Origin: Dromiciops gliroides
Lineage: Eukaryota > Chordata > Mammalia > Microbiotheria > Microbiotheriidae
DNA: 64,000 bases
Assembly (NCBI RefSeq): GCF_019393635.1
Contig: NC_057863.1
Coordinates: 639,864,306-639,928,305, forward strand
Direction of reading: 5' to 3'
In this document: positions 1 to 10,897 of the stretch, in pieces
Layout of the letters: each line of letters starts with the position of its first letter
How positions within the stretch are numbered: the stretch's first letter is position 1
Notes under the pieces: generated by a model
Databases searched by the model: none
What the model saw: only the letters and a program-made list of their open reading frames with translations
What the model was told of the DNA's origin: nothing
Program-made: the position numbers and the translations under genes

Positions 1-81
1 AAATATCTGAGGCCAGATTTGAATTCAGGTACTCTTGAATCCAGGGTCGGTGCTTTATCTACTGCACCACCCAGCTGCCCC
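1..81 (-). mobile_element. SINE type A, cut by the window edge
   Basis: Antisense 5' half ending in ...ctagctgcccc-like sequence. The family is a tRNA-derived marsupial SINE (WSINE1/WALLSI/MAR1-like). Its sense start is ggggcagctaggtggcgcag, with a B-box-like gttcaaatc, and it ends at cacttaacccyaattgcc plus an A-rich tail. Confidence 0.8.
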
Positions 82-99
82 TTAACATGAGTTTTTTTA

Positions 100-476
100 A
101 AGTTTTGAATTCCAAATTCTATTTCACTCTCCCTCTCCTCCTCATTCATTGAGAAGGCAGGCAATTATATGTACCAGCATAATTATTTTTTCAAGTGCTT
201 TTTATTTATTTTAAAATTTTTCTCAATTACATATAAAGATATTTTTGAGTTCTAAATTTTTCTCCCACCTTCCCTTCCCTCCCCCGTCCCGAGGCCAGCA
301 AGGAATTTGATATAGATTATGCATTCCTATAGTGTTAATCATATTTCCACATTAAACAGAACCAAAGGAAAAAAAAACCGCAAGAAAGAATAAACAAGGA
401 CAATAATAAAAAGCAACACAAAAGTCAAAATAGTATGCTTCAGTCTGCATTCTGACTCCATAGTTCTTTTTCTGTT
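100..476 (-). mobile_element. L1 3' end, antisense, left part
   Basis: Antisense of the marsupial L1 tail (gagttctaaatttttctcccacc ... ccacattaaacag). It continues at 1245-1475 beyond the SINE and LTR insertions. Confidence 0.65.
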
Positions 477-520
477 TTGTTTTGTTTTTGTTTTTGTTTT
501 GTGGGGCAATGAGAGTTAAG

Positions 521-1080
521 TGATAAAATAATGGGATTTGGCAGAGCCCAGGGGCCACACCAGGAGGATTGATTTGGAATTGATTGAATTGGGTGAGACT
601 GAGAGAATGAGAACCTACTTAGGAATGATTAAATCAAGACCACACCTGGTTGGCCCAGAGTAGGGTGTTGTTCTCAGAGACTGTGGATTGTAACATCAAT
701 AGGAGACCACCTTCAACCAATCAACTTGAAGGACTTCCCCTTTTGGGGAGGGAGACAGGAAGTAGGAAGGTGAGGGTGGCTCGCTGAATCGGCCTCTTTT
801 TCATCTGAGACTTCTGCTTAGTGGCAGAGAGAGAAAAGGAGAGGGTCTCTTTTTTCATCTGGTACTTTGGCATGGTGGTAGAACTTCATGTGGGTTGCTA
901 GGAAAAGTGAGGTTTTCCCTCTGGCTATCCCACATAGATCTAAGCTAGGGTTTTCCATTCTCTCTTCACTAACTTCTAATACACTTTAATAAATACATAA
1001 AAGCCTAAACTCTTGCTGAATTTATCAGTAATCTTAGCCAGTTTGCCCCCCAAAACTGGTGGGGCAGGTAAAGACCCACA
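521..1080 (+). mobile_element. Solo LTR of an endogenous retrovirus
   Basis: A TG...CA-bounded block with AATAAA near 990 and a T/A-rich start. It shares its U3/R-like segment 'taaactcttgct' with the LTR at 48654-49101. Flanks are taag/ttag, an approximate 4-bp duplication. It is a non-coding relic and no internal region is present. Confidence 0.55.
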
Positions 1081-1084
1081 TTAG

Positions 1085-1244
1085 ATTTTATTTGTTTGTT
1101 TTTGTTTTTTGGCAGGGCAATGAGGGTTAAGGTTACCCAATGTCATACAGCTAGTAAGTATCAAGTGTCTGAGGTCGGATTTGAACTCAGATCCTCCTGA
1201 ATCCAGGGTGGGTGCTTTATCCACTGCACCACCTAGCTGCCCCC
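1085..1244 (-). mobile_element. SINE type A, antisense
   Basis: Nearly full length. The sequence catagttctttttctg occurs before 477 and again at 1244, so the SINE (with the LTR beside it) sits between duplicated L1 target sequence. Confidence 0.8.
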
Positions 1245-1475
1245 ATAGTTCTTTTTCTGATTGTGGGGAGCATTTTCCATCATGACTCTTTTGGCATTGT
1301 CTTGGATCATTGTATTGTTGAGAAGAGCTAAGTCTATCACAGTTGATCATCACAAAATGTTGATACTGTGTATAATGTTTTCTTGGTTCTGCTCATTTCA
1401 CTCATGCCAGCACAATTCTTTAGATATTTTCAATTAATTTCCCAATCCTAGAAGAGTCCTTGTTCTTAACATTTC
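1245..1475 (-). mobile_element. L1 3' end, antisense, right part
   Basis: Continues the element at 100-476 (catgactcttttggcattgtc ... ctcatttcactc). Confidence 0.6.
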
Positions 1476-1479
1476 TAGT

Positions 1480-1830
1480 TGTTGTTGTTGAGTCATTCTA
1501 GTCACATCCAATTATCCATGACCCCATTTGGGGTTTTCTTGGCAAGGATATGGGCATGGTATGCCAGTTCTTTCTCTAGCTCATTTTATAGAAAATAAAA
1601 CTGAGGCAAAGAGGGTGAAGTCCCTTGCCCAGGGACACAGGTGTTGGAGGCTGGATTTTGGACTCAGGTCATCTTGAATCCAGGCCCGTTGCTCTATCTA
1701 CTGTACTACCTGGGTGCCTCTGCTCCTGCAACCAGGTATCTTGGAGCTGGTGCTGTCATCTTAACATCCTGCCTCACCAGGGATAAGGGAACTTGTTCTC
1801 TATCCACTGTGACACCTAGCCGCCCCTTTA
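1480..1830 (-). mobile_element. SINE type B, antisense, diverged
   Basis: Begins with gttgttgttgagtcattctagtcacatcc and contains ccccatttggggttttcttggcaa and gactcaggtcatcttgaatcc. The 3' half has a second partial tRNA-like end. Confidence 0.6.
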
Positions 1831-2033
1831 AGTTGCTATGAGTATGGCCAAATAAGGAGCATTCCTTTCTTCTTTGGGTCAGTAATCACCCCTTGTCAGT
1901 TACCAGAAACTGCAGAATGGACCCTTGTCAATTGCCAGTCTTCCCTCCTGTTCTTGTGAGACTGTCTCAAGGATAATGATGCCATGGAGCTATACAGGTG
2001 CTTTACAAGTGTAGATCTCCCACTACACTCTCC

Positions 2034-3060
2034 TTGTAAACTAATTCAACTCTACACTGTCCTCCTCTCTTAAACCCTAACCCCCTCATCCTAACAGTGT
2101 GCCACTAGACAAAGACTGGAAAAAATCATGAAACTATTCTCACTGGATGCACCGCACATTCAATTTACACAACCACTACTGGGCTCTCGCATCAGCTCTG
2201 TCTCTCACTCTCCACAGCTCCCGTGGATTGAATGACCTTCTCTATGCTGATGATTCTCAACTCTGCCTTCCCTGCCCCAACTCTCTGCTGACCCCTGATC
2301 TGACATCTCCAACTGCCTCACAGACATCTTCCCCTAGATGTGTAGGAGACGTCTTCAACTCAATTTGTTCAAAACAGAAGTAGCTCTCTTTCTCCCTAAA
2401 TCCTACCCTCCTCCCACCTTCCCTATTACTGCAGAGCAACACCCTCTCCCCATCCCCCAGGCTCCCACCCCAGGAGTTGTCCTGGACTGCTTACTGTCTC
2501 TCACCCCCTACATCCAAGATGCTGCCAAGGCCTGGAGATTTTCACTCTGCAGCATCTCTCCAATACGCGCCCCCTCCTCTGATGCTGCCCCCACCCTTGT
2601 GCAGGCTTGGACTTTTGAGGTAGCTGATGGTGGCTCAGCCTGCCGCAACCTTCTTCCCTACTTTGATCTATCCTCATTCAACCCAAATGCAGGAATGATC
2701 AAGTCACCCCCTTACTCAATAAACTTCATTGGCTCCCTACTACCTCCAGGGACAAATACAAAATACTCTGTTTGGTATCCAAACCCACTCCTACTTTTCT
2801 AGTCTTCTTCTTCTTCTTCTTCTTTTTTTTTTTAGTGAGGCAATTGGGGTTAAGTGACTTACCCAGGGTCACACAGCTAGTAAGTGTTAAGTGTCTGAGG
2901 TCAGATTTGAACCCAGGTACTCCTGACTCCAGGGCCGGTGCTCTATCTACTGCGCCACCTAGCTGCCCCTTTCCAGTCTTCTTACATCTTACTCCCCCCC
3001 TCACACATTAACTTCCTGCTTGTTCCAGGAGCTATCTCCAAGCTCTAGATTGTCTCTCTG
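2034..3060 (+). mobile_element. L2 (CR1-clade LINE) reverse-transcriptase remnant, copy A of an inverted duplication
   Basis: The + strand frame at 2147-2383 reads GLNDLLYADDSQLCLP, with the YADD reverse-transcriptase motif. The frame at 2338-2802 has TPGVVLDCLLSLTPYIQDAA and a KSPPYSINFIGSLLPP tail typical of L2 ORF2. The reading frame shifts between the two. The core is almost identical to 31140-31980 on the opposite strand. A type A SINE interrupts it at 2805-2969. Confidence 0.8.
2805..2969 (-). mobile_element. SINE type A inside L2 copy A
   Basis: Flanked by ctagtcttctt / ccagtcttctt target duplications. It is absent from the inverted L2 copy at 31.2 kb, so it inserted after the two copies separated. 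It has a (TTC)n-rich tail. Confidence 0.85.
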
Positions 3061-3069
3061 ATTGTCCCC

Positions 3070-3475
3070 CGTGCCTGAGGCAAGGAGGGTGAAGTGACAT
3101 GGCCAGGCTCATCTAGTAAACAAGTGTCTGAGGCCATATTTGTACTCAAGTCCTCCTGACTCCAGACCCAGCTCTCTATCCACTGGGCCACTTAGCTGCT
3201 AGGTGGTGCAGTGTATAGAGCACTGGTCCTGAAGTTGGGAGGATCTGAGTTCAAATCTCACTTCAGACACTTACTAGCTGTCTTACTCTGGGCAAGTCAC
3301 TTAATCCCAATTGCCTTAAACATCCAGGGTCATCTCCAGTCCTCCCGTTGTGTCTCTTGCCACTGGACTCTGGTAGCTCTGGAGGAGAGAGTGAGGCTAG
3401 TGACTTTGTATATCCCTCCCTTCACTTAAACCCACTTCACTGAAAGCCATGACAATCTCCCCAAGGTCATGGGCC
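3070..3475. mobile_element. Two abutting SINE fragments: type B antisense (3070-3197), then type C sense (3198-3475)
   Basis: Type C ends with the RTE-like 'tcatgggcctcttggaaaa' and contains cttgccactggactctgg. The same two pieces in the same order occur at 30690-31080 on the other strand. Confidence 0.6.
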
Positions 3476-3518
3476 TCTTGGAAAAACTACAATAACTCTT
3501 GCCTGAAAGGGATGATTG

Positions 3519-4955
3519 AGTATGGCAGAAATTAGGCATAGACCAACATCTTACACCTTATACTAAAATAAGGTCAAAATGGATACATGATTTAGACATA
3601 AGAGGTGATACCATAGGTAAATTAGGAGAGAAAGGAATAGTGTACCTATCAGATCTTTGGAAAGGAAAACAGTTTTTGACCAAACAAGAGATAGAGTATA
3701 TTATAAAATGCAAAATGGATGATTTTGATTATATTAAATTAAAAAATTTTTGTACAAACAGAAGCAATGCTTCCAAAATTAGAAGGGAGGCAGAAAGCTG
3801 GGAAACAATTTTTGAGGCCAGTACTTCTGATAAAGGCCTCATCTCTAAAATATATAGGGAACTAAATCAAATTTATAAGAATCCAAGTCATTCCCCAATT
3901 GAGAAATTGTCAAAGGATATGAACAGGCGGTTTTCTGATGAAGAAACCAAAGCTATCTATTCCCATATGAAAAAATGCTCTAAATCTCTAATGATTAGAG
4001 AGATGCAAATTAAAACAACTCTGAGGTACCACCTGACACCTATCAGATTGGCTAAAATGACAAAAAAGGAAGATAATAAATGTTGGAGAAGCTGTGGGAA
4101 AATTGGAACACTAATGCATTGTTGGTGGAGCTGTGAACTACTCCAACCATTCTGGAGAGCAATTTGGAATTATGCCCAAAGGGCGATAAAGCTGTGCATA
4201 CCCTTTGACCCAGCAATTCCTCTTTTAGGTCTTTTTCCCAAAGAAATCATGGAAGGGGGAAAGGGACCCACATGTACAAAAATATTTATAGCTGCTCTTT
4301 ACGTAGTAGCAAGGAATTGGAAGTTGAGGAGGTGCCCATCAATTGGGGAATGGCTGGACAAGTTGTGGTATATGAATACAATGGAATACTATTGTGCTGT
4401 AAGAAATGATGAGCAGGAGGAGTTCAGAGAAACCTGGAGGGTCTTACGTGAGCTGATGATGAGTGAGATGAGTAGAACCAAAAGAACATTGTACACAGTA
4501 TCATCAACATTGATGTGACGGACTATATTCTTCTCACCAATGCAATGGTACAGAAGAGTTCCAGTGAACTCATGATAAAAGAGGATCTCCAAATCCAGGA
4601 AAAAAAAAAAAAGAACTGTGGAGTATAGATGCTGATTGAACCATACTATTTCTTTTGTTTTGGGTGCTGTTTTTTTTTTTCTATTTTGAGGTTTTGCATC
4701 ACTGCTCTGATTTTTTCTCTTGTAACAGGATTAATGCAGAAATAGGATTAATGTTATTATGTGTATATATGTGTGTGTGTATATATCTATATCTATATCT
4801 GTATGTATATAGATATAACCTATATCAGATTACCTGCTGTCTAGGGGAGGGGGGAGGGAGGGGAGGGAGGGAGAAAAATCTGAAATTGTAAAGCTTGTAT
4901 AAACAAAAGTTGAGAACTATCTTTACATGTAACGGAAAAAATAAAATACCTTATA
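3519..4955 (+). mobile_element. 5'-truncated L1 with open ORF2 C-terminal part
   Basis: Flanked by a perfect 15-bp target duplication TGAAAGGGATGATTG (3504-3518 and 4956-4970). A 292-codon open frame at 3640-4518 matches the L1 ORF2 C-terminus: DKGLISKIYRELNQ, IREMQIKTTLRYHLTPIR, RSCGKIGTLMHCWWSCELLQ, FDPAIPLLGLFPKE, CTKIFIAALYVVARNW and MNTMEYYCAVRNDE. The 3' UTR has a G-rich run near 4842-4872 and ends in ...aataaaatacc. It is 5'-truncated and so cannot move by itself. The open frame and perfect duplication suggest a fairly recent insertion. Confidence 0.9.
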
Positions 4956-5214
4956 TGAAAGGGATGATTGCCTGGGGATAGTGTCTTCTCTTGGAAAATT
5001 CAAGGTTAAAAATAGTCACTGGAAGGAAGTCTTAGGACAAGTGATCAGGTTAGGAGCTGAATGATGACTACTGTAATGTTAACTCCAAACTATATTTTAA
5101 CGCGTTATGCTCTTTTCCTTGTTCAAGATTCCTATAAATGATACTTGAGATCTTCCTGGGGATAGAGTCATGTTGGAGAGCATGGGAGACTATGCCATGT
5201 TCAACATTTCCCTC

Positions 5215-5292
5215 TCTCCCTGCCTTCCTCCTTCTCTCTCTGTCTGTCTCTCTGTCTGTCTCTCTTTCTCTCTGTCTCTGTCTCTGTCTCAC
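5215..5292. repeat. (CT)/(CTGT)n pyrimidine microsatellite
   Basis: A run of ctctctgtctgtctctctgtctg-type repeats, about 75 bp. Confidence 0.85.
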
Positions 5293-5350
5293 CTAGAACT
5301 GGCTTGGATGTAAATTAATGTTAACTTCAATTAAATTGTTTCTGGTAGAC

Positions 5351-5502
5351 TGCTTTCCATCCTGGGGAGGAGAGAGGGAAGTCGGGGCGGGGGGGGGGGG
5401 GGAGAAAAGAAAAATTTGGAACTAAAAATCCAGTGAAAACAAATGTTGAAAACTATCCTTGTATGTAATATGTAACTGGAAAAAAATAAAACAAAATTTA
5501 AA
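5351..5502 (+). mobile_element. Very short L1 3'-end insertion
   Basis: About 150 bp of L1 tail, including a G-run, ggaactaaaaatccagtg and ...aataaaacaaaattt. Flanked by the 18-bp duplication AAATTGTTTCTGGTAGAC (5333-5350 and 5503-5520). Confidence 0.88.
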
Positions 5503-5520
5503 AAATTGTTTCTGGTAGAC

Positions 5521-5916
5521 AAGTCTAAACTACAGACTATATAATTACTGTATATATGTATTATAGGAGCCCTCCCATGGAGCCTGCGCAGAGTTTCTGT
5601 TTCTGGTTCCAGATGACCACATGGTAGCTCTGGGGCCAAGAGTTCCTTTATTGATCAAGGAGCCAGAGGAACTGATGACTTAGGGCATGTAAAAAAGGGA
5701 CAGGAGACCTTCAGCTCTGTTCCTCTTCTCAGACCATGAATTTTTGTCAGGACCGTGTTGAGCTGCTTTCTAAAACAAGGGTGAGGAAAGGGGCAATTTG
5801 CCCTTACCCCCACAATGATCTCCACAAAGTGCATCTAAAACTTCATTAGCTTTGTTAAGTCAGAGTTTCAAAATGGACTCCAGGTCACAAAATTGAGTCT
5901 TAAAAACATCAAAGGT
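5521..5916. other. Unassigned A/T-moderate stretch
   Basis: No gene signal. Sequence such as 'cctttattgatcaaggagcc' and 'cccttacccccaca' has an LTR flavour, but no paired ends or target duplication could be found. Confidence 0.3.
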
Positions 5917-6079
5917 GGGGGCAGCTAGGTGGCGCAGTGGATAGAGTACCGGCCCTGTAGTCAGAAGTACTTGAGTTCAAATCCGGCCTCAGACACTTAA
6001 AACTTACTAGCTGTGTGACCCTGGGCAAGTCACTTAACCCCAATTGCCTCACTAAAAACAAAACAAAAACAAAAACAAA
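5917..6079 (+). mobile_element. SINE type A
   Basis: Full length with an (AAAAC)n tail; duplication atcaaaggt on both sides. Confidence 0.9.
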
Positions 6080-6880
6080 ATCAAAGGTTCACCCAATAGT
6101 GCATGTTTTTACTTCATATAGAACTCATTTGAGCTGCTGAGCCCCTTACCCACAAAGTCATTATGCCCACGAGAAATGATAGGAGGATATGAAAAGAAGA
6201 AAAAGACATTGGGATCTTGTTGTGCTGGAAGTCTTGGCCAAATGTGTTCCTTACATGTGTGCCTCTCTACTGATGTGCTCTGTTTGTGCCCACTCTTCCC
6301 ACTGATGCTGTATGTATTTGTGGGAGAGGGAGCCCTGGCTTTCTGTGGGAGATGTTTTATAGCTACTGTTCTTACCAAGCTATTTCAACTAAACAAACAA
6401 ACCCTTTGCTTTGAGTCAGTTGTATCTTTTGGCTGACTCTTAGAGTCAAATGCATCAGTGGGGGCTCATGAGCTAGTGTTTTAGGAGTGGGAACCCAATG
6501 TCTCCAACCTTTCCAGGATTATTGTTCATTAATCCTTTTTTGACACACTCCCCACTGTCCCACACCTTCTCTTTTTTAAATTTTGCTGAGATTTTCTCTA
6601 TCTTCCCAAAGAGCTCATTTACTCTTGTGTATTTATTCCCCTACTCCAGTTTCTCCAATTTCTGCTGTTTACTGATTACTCTAATAAAAAGGTGTACTAG
6701 CTTTTCATGAGTCTCTTTTATATAACCAGAGTTTGGCAGGAGGGAAAAGGAATAAAAAAGGTAGCTTTATTTTAAACCCCTAAAACTGTCTAAAATCCCC
6801 ACCTCTGATTTTCTGCTTTCCTTCCAATCTTGGCTACATTTCGTTTTGTTTTTACAAACACTTTTTAAAATTAATGTAAT
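6080..6880. other. Unassigned stretch, no supported gene
   Basis: Mixed AT-rich sequence. Short open frames at 6109-6710 show no recognisable domain. Confidence 0.3.
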
Positions 6881-7095
6881 GAAAATGATCCATTTTACAT
6901 TCCATAATGCTCTATATCTCTTGTTTATTCATAAATTCTTCTCCTTTCCATAAATCTGACAGATAATATCTTCCATGTTCTTCTAATCTACTTCTGATAT
7001 CTCCCTTTATGTCTAGGTCATGTATCTATTTTGACCTCATCTTGATAAATGATGTAAGATGTTGGTCTATACCTAGTTTCTGCCAGAATTTGGGT
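6880..7095 (-). mobile_element. L1 ORF2 fragment, antisense
   Basis: 'gtatctattttgacctcatc...gttggtctatacctagtttctgcca' is the reverse complement of sequence seen in the sense L1 at about 3525-3600. Confidence 0.7.
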
Positions 7096-7723
7096 CTATT
7101 TTAAAAAGAGAATAATAATAATTACTTACTTTGTAGGAAAAGGAAAAAAAAAAGATGACCTAAAATCCCTTTACTTATAAGCATGCTAGATTCCCTGGGA
7201 CCTTCTACTTAGCCAAGGTCATAAAAATCTTGGCTCCGTGAAATAATTTATTAAATGTCATGAAATTCTAAAATAATGAATTTGTTTACTGAAAGAACAG
7301 GATCCCTCTTTCCTATAAACACCCCCTGCCAAAGGAAGGGGGACTTAAAAGTTTACATATAGGATAGAAGTAATTTATATGGTGAACTATTATTCTGAAA
7401 ATTATGAAATTATGCCTGGGGTATATATATTGAAGTTACATCTTGAGCCAACTTAGCCTCAACAGACTCAAGTTTTAAAGATTTATTTTGCCTTAGGGAT
7501 TAATATATAATGCTTTTAGAGATGGATATTTGTTAGTTTGGAGACTTACATTAAGTAGCCAGTGTTTTCTGGGTTTTGAGTGAGCTATAATATATTCACT
7601 ATCTATATGGAATTCCAGAATGTGATTATTTTCTTAATTTCTAATGATTGACTTTTAGACCAGAATGTGTTTACATTTGAGAAAATAAGATAATTAAATA
7701 AATATATTGTATATTATTTTATG
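7096..7723. other. AT-rich unassigned stretch
   Basis: About 630 bp of strongly AT-rich sequence with no open frame of note and no recognised repeat. Confidence 0.3.
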
Positions 7724-7861
7724 TTGTGGGGCAATCAGGGTTAAGTGACTTGCTCAGGGTCACACAGCTAGAAAGTGCCAAATGTCTGAGGCTGGATTTG
7801 AACTCAGGTCCTTCTGAATCCAGGGCTGGTGCTTTATCCACTGTGCCACCTAGCTTCCCCC
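7724..7861 (-). mobile_element. SINE type A, antisense
   Basis: Full length but diverged (ctagcttcccc end), followed by a C-rich run. Confidence 0.85.
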
Positions 7862-8109
7862 CGTCCCCCTGCCCCCCCCCCCCGCCTAAACTTTTCATTG
7901 TTAGCTGTTATAGCAATGGTATGAGAGAAATAATAACTGTATTTATCCCTAAGCTAGGATTAGTGAAACTTGCTATTTGAGGCAAAGTCTCTTGGGACTG
8001 TAATTTGATGTTGTTCTGAGTTTTGAATTCAGGAATAACTGTCTGAATGATCATCATGTCAGTAATCTACCAGTGAAGGTAAATGCCATGAGTTGCTCAA
8101 AGGGAATGT

Positions 8110-8256
8110 GGGGCAGCTAGGTGGCGCAGTGGATAAAGCATTGGCCCTGGAGTCAGGAGGACCTGAGTTCAAATCCAGCCTCAGACACTTGACACTTACT
8201 AGCTGTGTGACCCTGGGCAAGTCACTTAACCCTCATTGCCCCACAAAAAAAAAAAG
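8110..8256 (+). mobile_element. SINE type A
   Basis: Target duplication TCAAAGGGAATGTG (8097-8110 and about 8268-8281). Eleven-A tail followed by gaattcagctag before the second duplication copy. Confidence 0.9.
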
Positions 8257-8624
8257 AATTCAGCTAGTCAAAGGGAATGTGATCCAAGAATCTGCTACAG
8301 GTGGACGTCTGTGACTGGGAAAGTTGAGATGACCTTGCATAGACAAAGGCCTGTTGACTCAGTTTTTCCATTGGGTAATTTTTCTTTTTGAATAGGAATG
8401 TTTCCCATCTGGTTAATCCTTAGCCTGGGTATGATACTCTATGAATAATGTGGAACTCTTTGCTTCATGATTGGCTGTTGCAAAGAGTTAACTATGACTC
8501 TTACCTGAAATCAAACAGAACCAAGGACACTTTATCCTATCATACCTATCTTAAGTCATTCTGTGCCTTTAGGCTTAGGCCTGGAGGAACAATCCTGATA
8601 TTGTTACAGTCATGTTCCTCCTCC

Positions 8625-8769
8625 TTTTTTTTTGTGGGGCAATGAGGGTTAACTGACTTGCCCAAGGTCACATAGCTAATAAGTGTCAAGTGACTGAGGC
8701 TGGATTTGAACTCAGGTCCTCCTGAATCCAGGGCTGGTGCTTTATCCACTGCACTACCTAGCTGCCCCC
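8625..8769 (-). mobile_element. SINE type A, antisense
   Basis: Full length with a T-run at its + strand left end. Confidence 0.88.
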
Positions 8770-8821
8770 CTTCTTTTCATAGTAAATCTCTCTAAACACA
8801 GAAGGTAAAATTTAAAAAAAA

Positions 8822-8965
8822 ATTTTTTTTGGTGAGGCAATTGGGCTTAAGTGACTTGCCCAAGGTCACACAGCTAGTAAGTGTCAAGTGTCTGAGGCAG
8901 GATCTGAACTCAGGTCCTCCTGACTCCAGGGCCAGTGCTTTATCCACTGCACCACCCAGCTGCCC
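8822..8965 (-). mobile_element. SINE type A, antisense
   Basis: Full length, inserted in an A/T run (aaaattttttt on both sides), only about 50 bp from the previous copy. Confidence 0.88.
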
Positions 8966-9112
8966 TAAAAATTTTTTTTTAATGTAATGAATCTTGTTGC
9001 CATACCTCAGTATCTCTGAATTGCTATAATGGGACACAAACATAAGATACCTTACTAAGTAGCTTACTTTGATGTTCTTCCTATAACTCAGTTGTTCATA
9101 AGATTATCTCTA

Positions 9113-9264
9113 GGAGCAGCTAGGTGGCACAGTGGATAAAGCACCAGCCCTGGATTCAGGAGAACCTGAGTTCAAATCTGGCCTCAGACACTTGACACTT
9201 ACTAGCGGTGTGACCCTGAGCAAGTCACTTAACCCTCATTGCCCTGCAAAAAAAAAAAAAAAAA
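9113..9264 (+). mobile_element. SINE type A
   Basis: Full length with a long A tail; duplication taagattatctcta / taagattagctcta. Confidence 0.88.
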
Positions 9265-10790
9265 CCCGGAAAAATAAGATTAGCTCTATAAAGTCTTCAC
9301 CATATGAACTAATTATTAGATTTTGTCAGGTTTTATTAAATTATATTAAGTCTGATCACTAGCAGACTTTAGAAGCATTACCTAGAAAATCTCCATGAGT
9401 GACCTGGAACCTGGACAAACCTCCCTGATCCTTGCAGAGATGTCTAAGAGATGCACAAAAGATGCTTACCAGACTCCTGAAGATCATGGCCACTGCTAAA
9501 CGACTTGAACCCTAAAAGCTACAGTTATAATGGATTTCTTTATTCATCCCATTGTACTTTTGCTTATTTTTATTAGTTCTCTGTGTGTGTTATGGGCCTC
9601 TTGCCTATTCTGTAAGCTGCTTATCATTTTGGTTTAAACTGGTACCAATTTGGGAATTGTTAAAAAATTATTTTGAGGGACTATCAGTAGTGTCAGGTAG
9701 AAACTGTGGGGGGGTACTGTCACCCTTGGATTCTTACAAAGTGTTTTCCAAGCCTTGCCACATCTATCTCAGGATAGATGCTTCTTCACTCCAGATCAAG
9801 AAATGGAACTCAATAGAAGAGGTATCCAAGGGTCTAAGTGCAAACTATAGCTTCCACTTGGGCAGAGTTTCTATGATGCTGGGGTGGAAAAAGACCAGCT
9901 TTCCCCCAATCATCTCTGCAAGTCTCAAAGTTCTAAGATGATATCTGGTGTGTTGAAGGAAGAAGGGTTCTGTCACAGGGTAGGGGAAGGACCAGGGAAC
10001 TACTCAGCCCTTGCCAAAGTCCTTTAAGTGTTTGATCATCACAGGAACAGAGGCTGTTGGGAAGTTTACCAGTCGAGGTGCCATAGGCTGAGCCACTGTG
10101 TTGTCTGCTGGGAGCAGACAAAGAGTATCTGCTTGTGCACATGAAGTGTATAAATGCACAAATACAAACATATACATGTGCAACTGACTCTCTGAAGGCT
10201 GGCTTTCACAAGAGAACTTTGGACACAGATAGGAAAAGGTGTGGGGACGGGTCCCTGACATGTGCAGAACTGGTGGTCTACATATTCTGAGAGGTAGAGA
10301 CTTGGGCTGAGAGACAGGGAGACAAAGAAAGGCTAGAGACAGATGAAGAGGAAGAGCCAGAGACTGAGCCTGAGCCTGAGAAACACTCAGACAGAGACTG
10401 AGACAGAAAGCAGAGGGAGACTTGGGAGATGGATAGGCAGAGAAACAGGGAGCTCCGGATCTGGTTTGAATCCCATGTCTCCAACCTGCAAACCAATCAC
10501 TTCCTCTCCTTGGTCCTCAGTTTCTTTATCTGTAAAAATAAGGCAGTTGGGCAAGATGAGTTCTAAGTGCCCTTCTATTTATCTTTAAATCTCATGTTTT
10601 TCTCAGACACAGGGAGAGACTGTCTCTTTCCCCCTGTTCCTCTGAACCCCCAGCTGTGACTTACAAGGCCTCAGTTTTGGACCGATTTCAGCTGAGAAGT
10701 TACGAGCTCATTAACATGAGGCTCTCCAGAGCCCCAGTTCCAGGGAACCCCCTTCCCCCCCAGAGACTGGCGGTTTACTCTGAGCAGCAG
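9265..10790. other. Unassigned stretch, no supported gene
   Basis: 9400-9950 holds a frame with a hydrophobic run (FCLFLLVLCVCYGPLAY) followed by a G-run. It might be a decayed viral fossil but no family could be named. 10300-10470 is a gagac/gagcc-rich simple stretch. 10480-10590 resembles the 3' half of a MIR element (+). Confidence 0.3.
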
Positions 10791-10792
10791 CT

Positions 10793-10845
10793 GGTGTGTG
10801 TGTGCTAGTGTGTGTGTGCGTGCATGCGTGCGTGTGTGCGTGCGT

Positions 10846-10894
<49 letters not shown>
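10793..10894. repeat. (TG)n microsatellite with TGCG interruptions
   Basis: About 100 bp of alternating purine-pyrimidine: a CpG-bearing (tgcg) first half and a pure (TG)n second half. Confidence 0.95.

Positions 10895-10897
<3 letters not shown>

Noticed and set aside
2147-2802. Two plus-strand frames that could look like a small novel gene, repeated at 31216-31868
   Set aside because: YADD and GVVLD motifs identify L2 reverse-transcriptase remnants.
8093-9362. Recurring peptides such as LRHLTLTSCVTLGKSLNP
   Set aside because: This is the translation of the type A SINE and appears wherever that SINE lies; not a protein family.
9552-9941. Frame with a hydrophobic run resembling an envelope anchor
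   Set aside because: No family could be named and no paired LTR, target duplication or neighbouring viral domain was seen.
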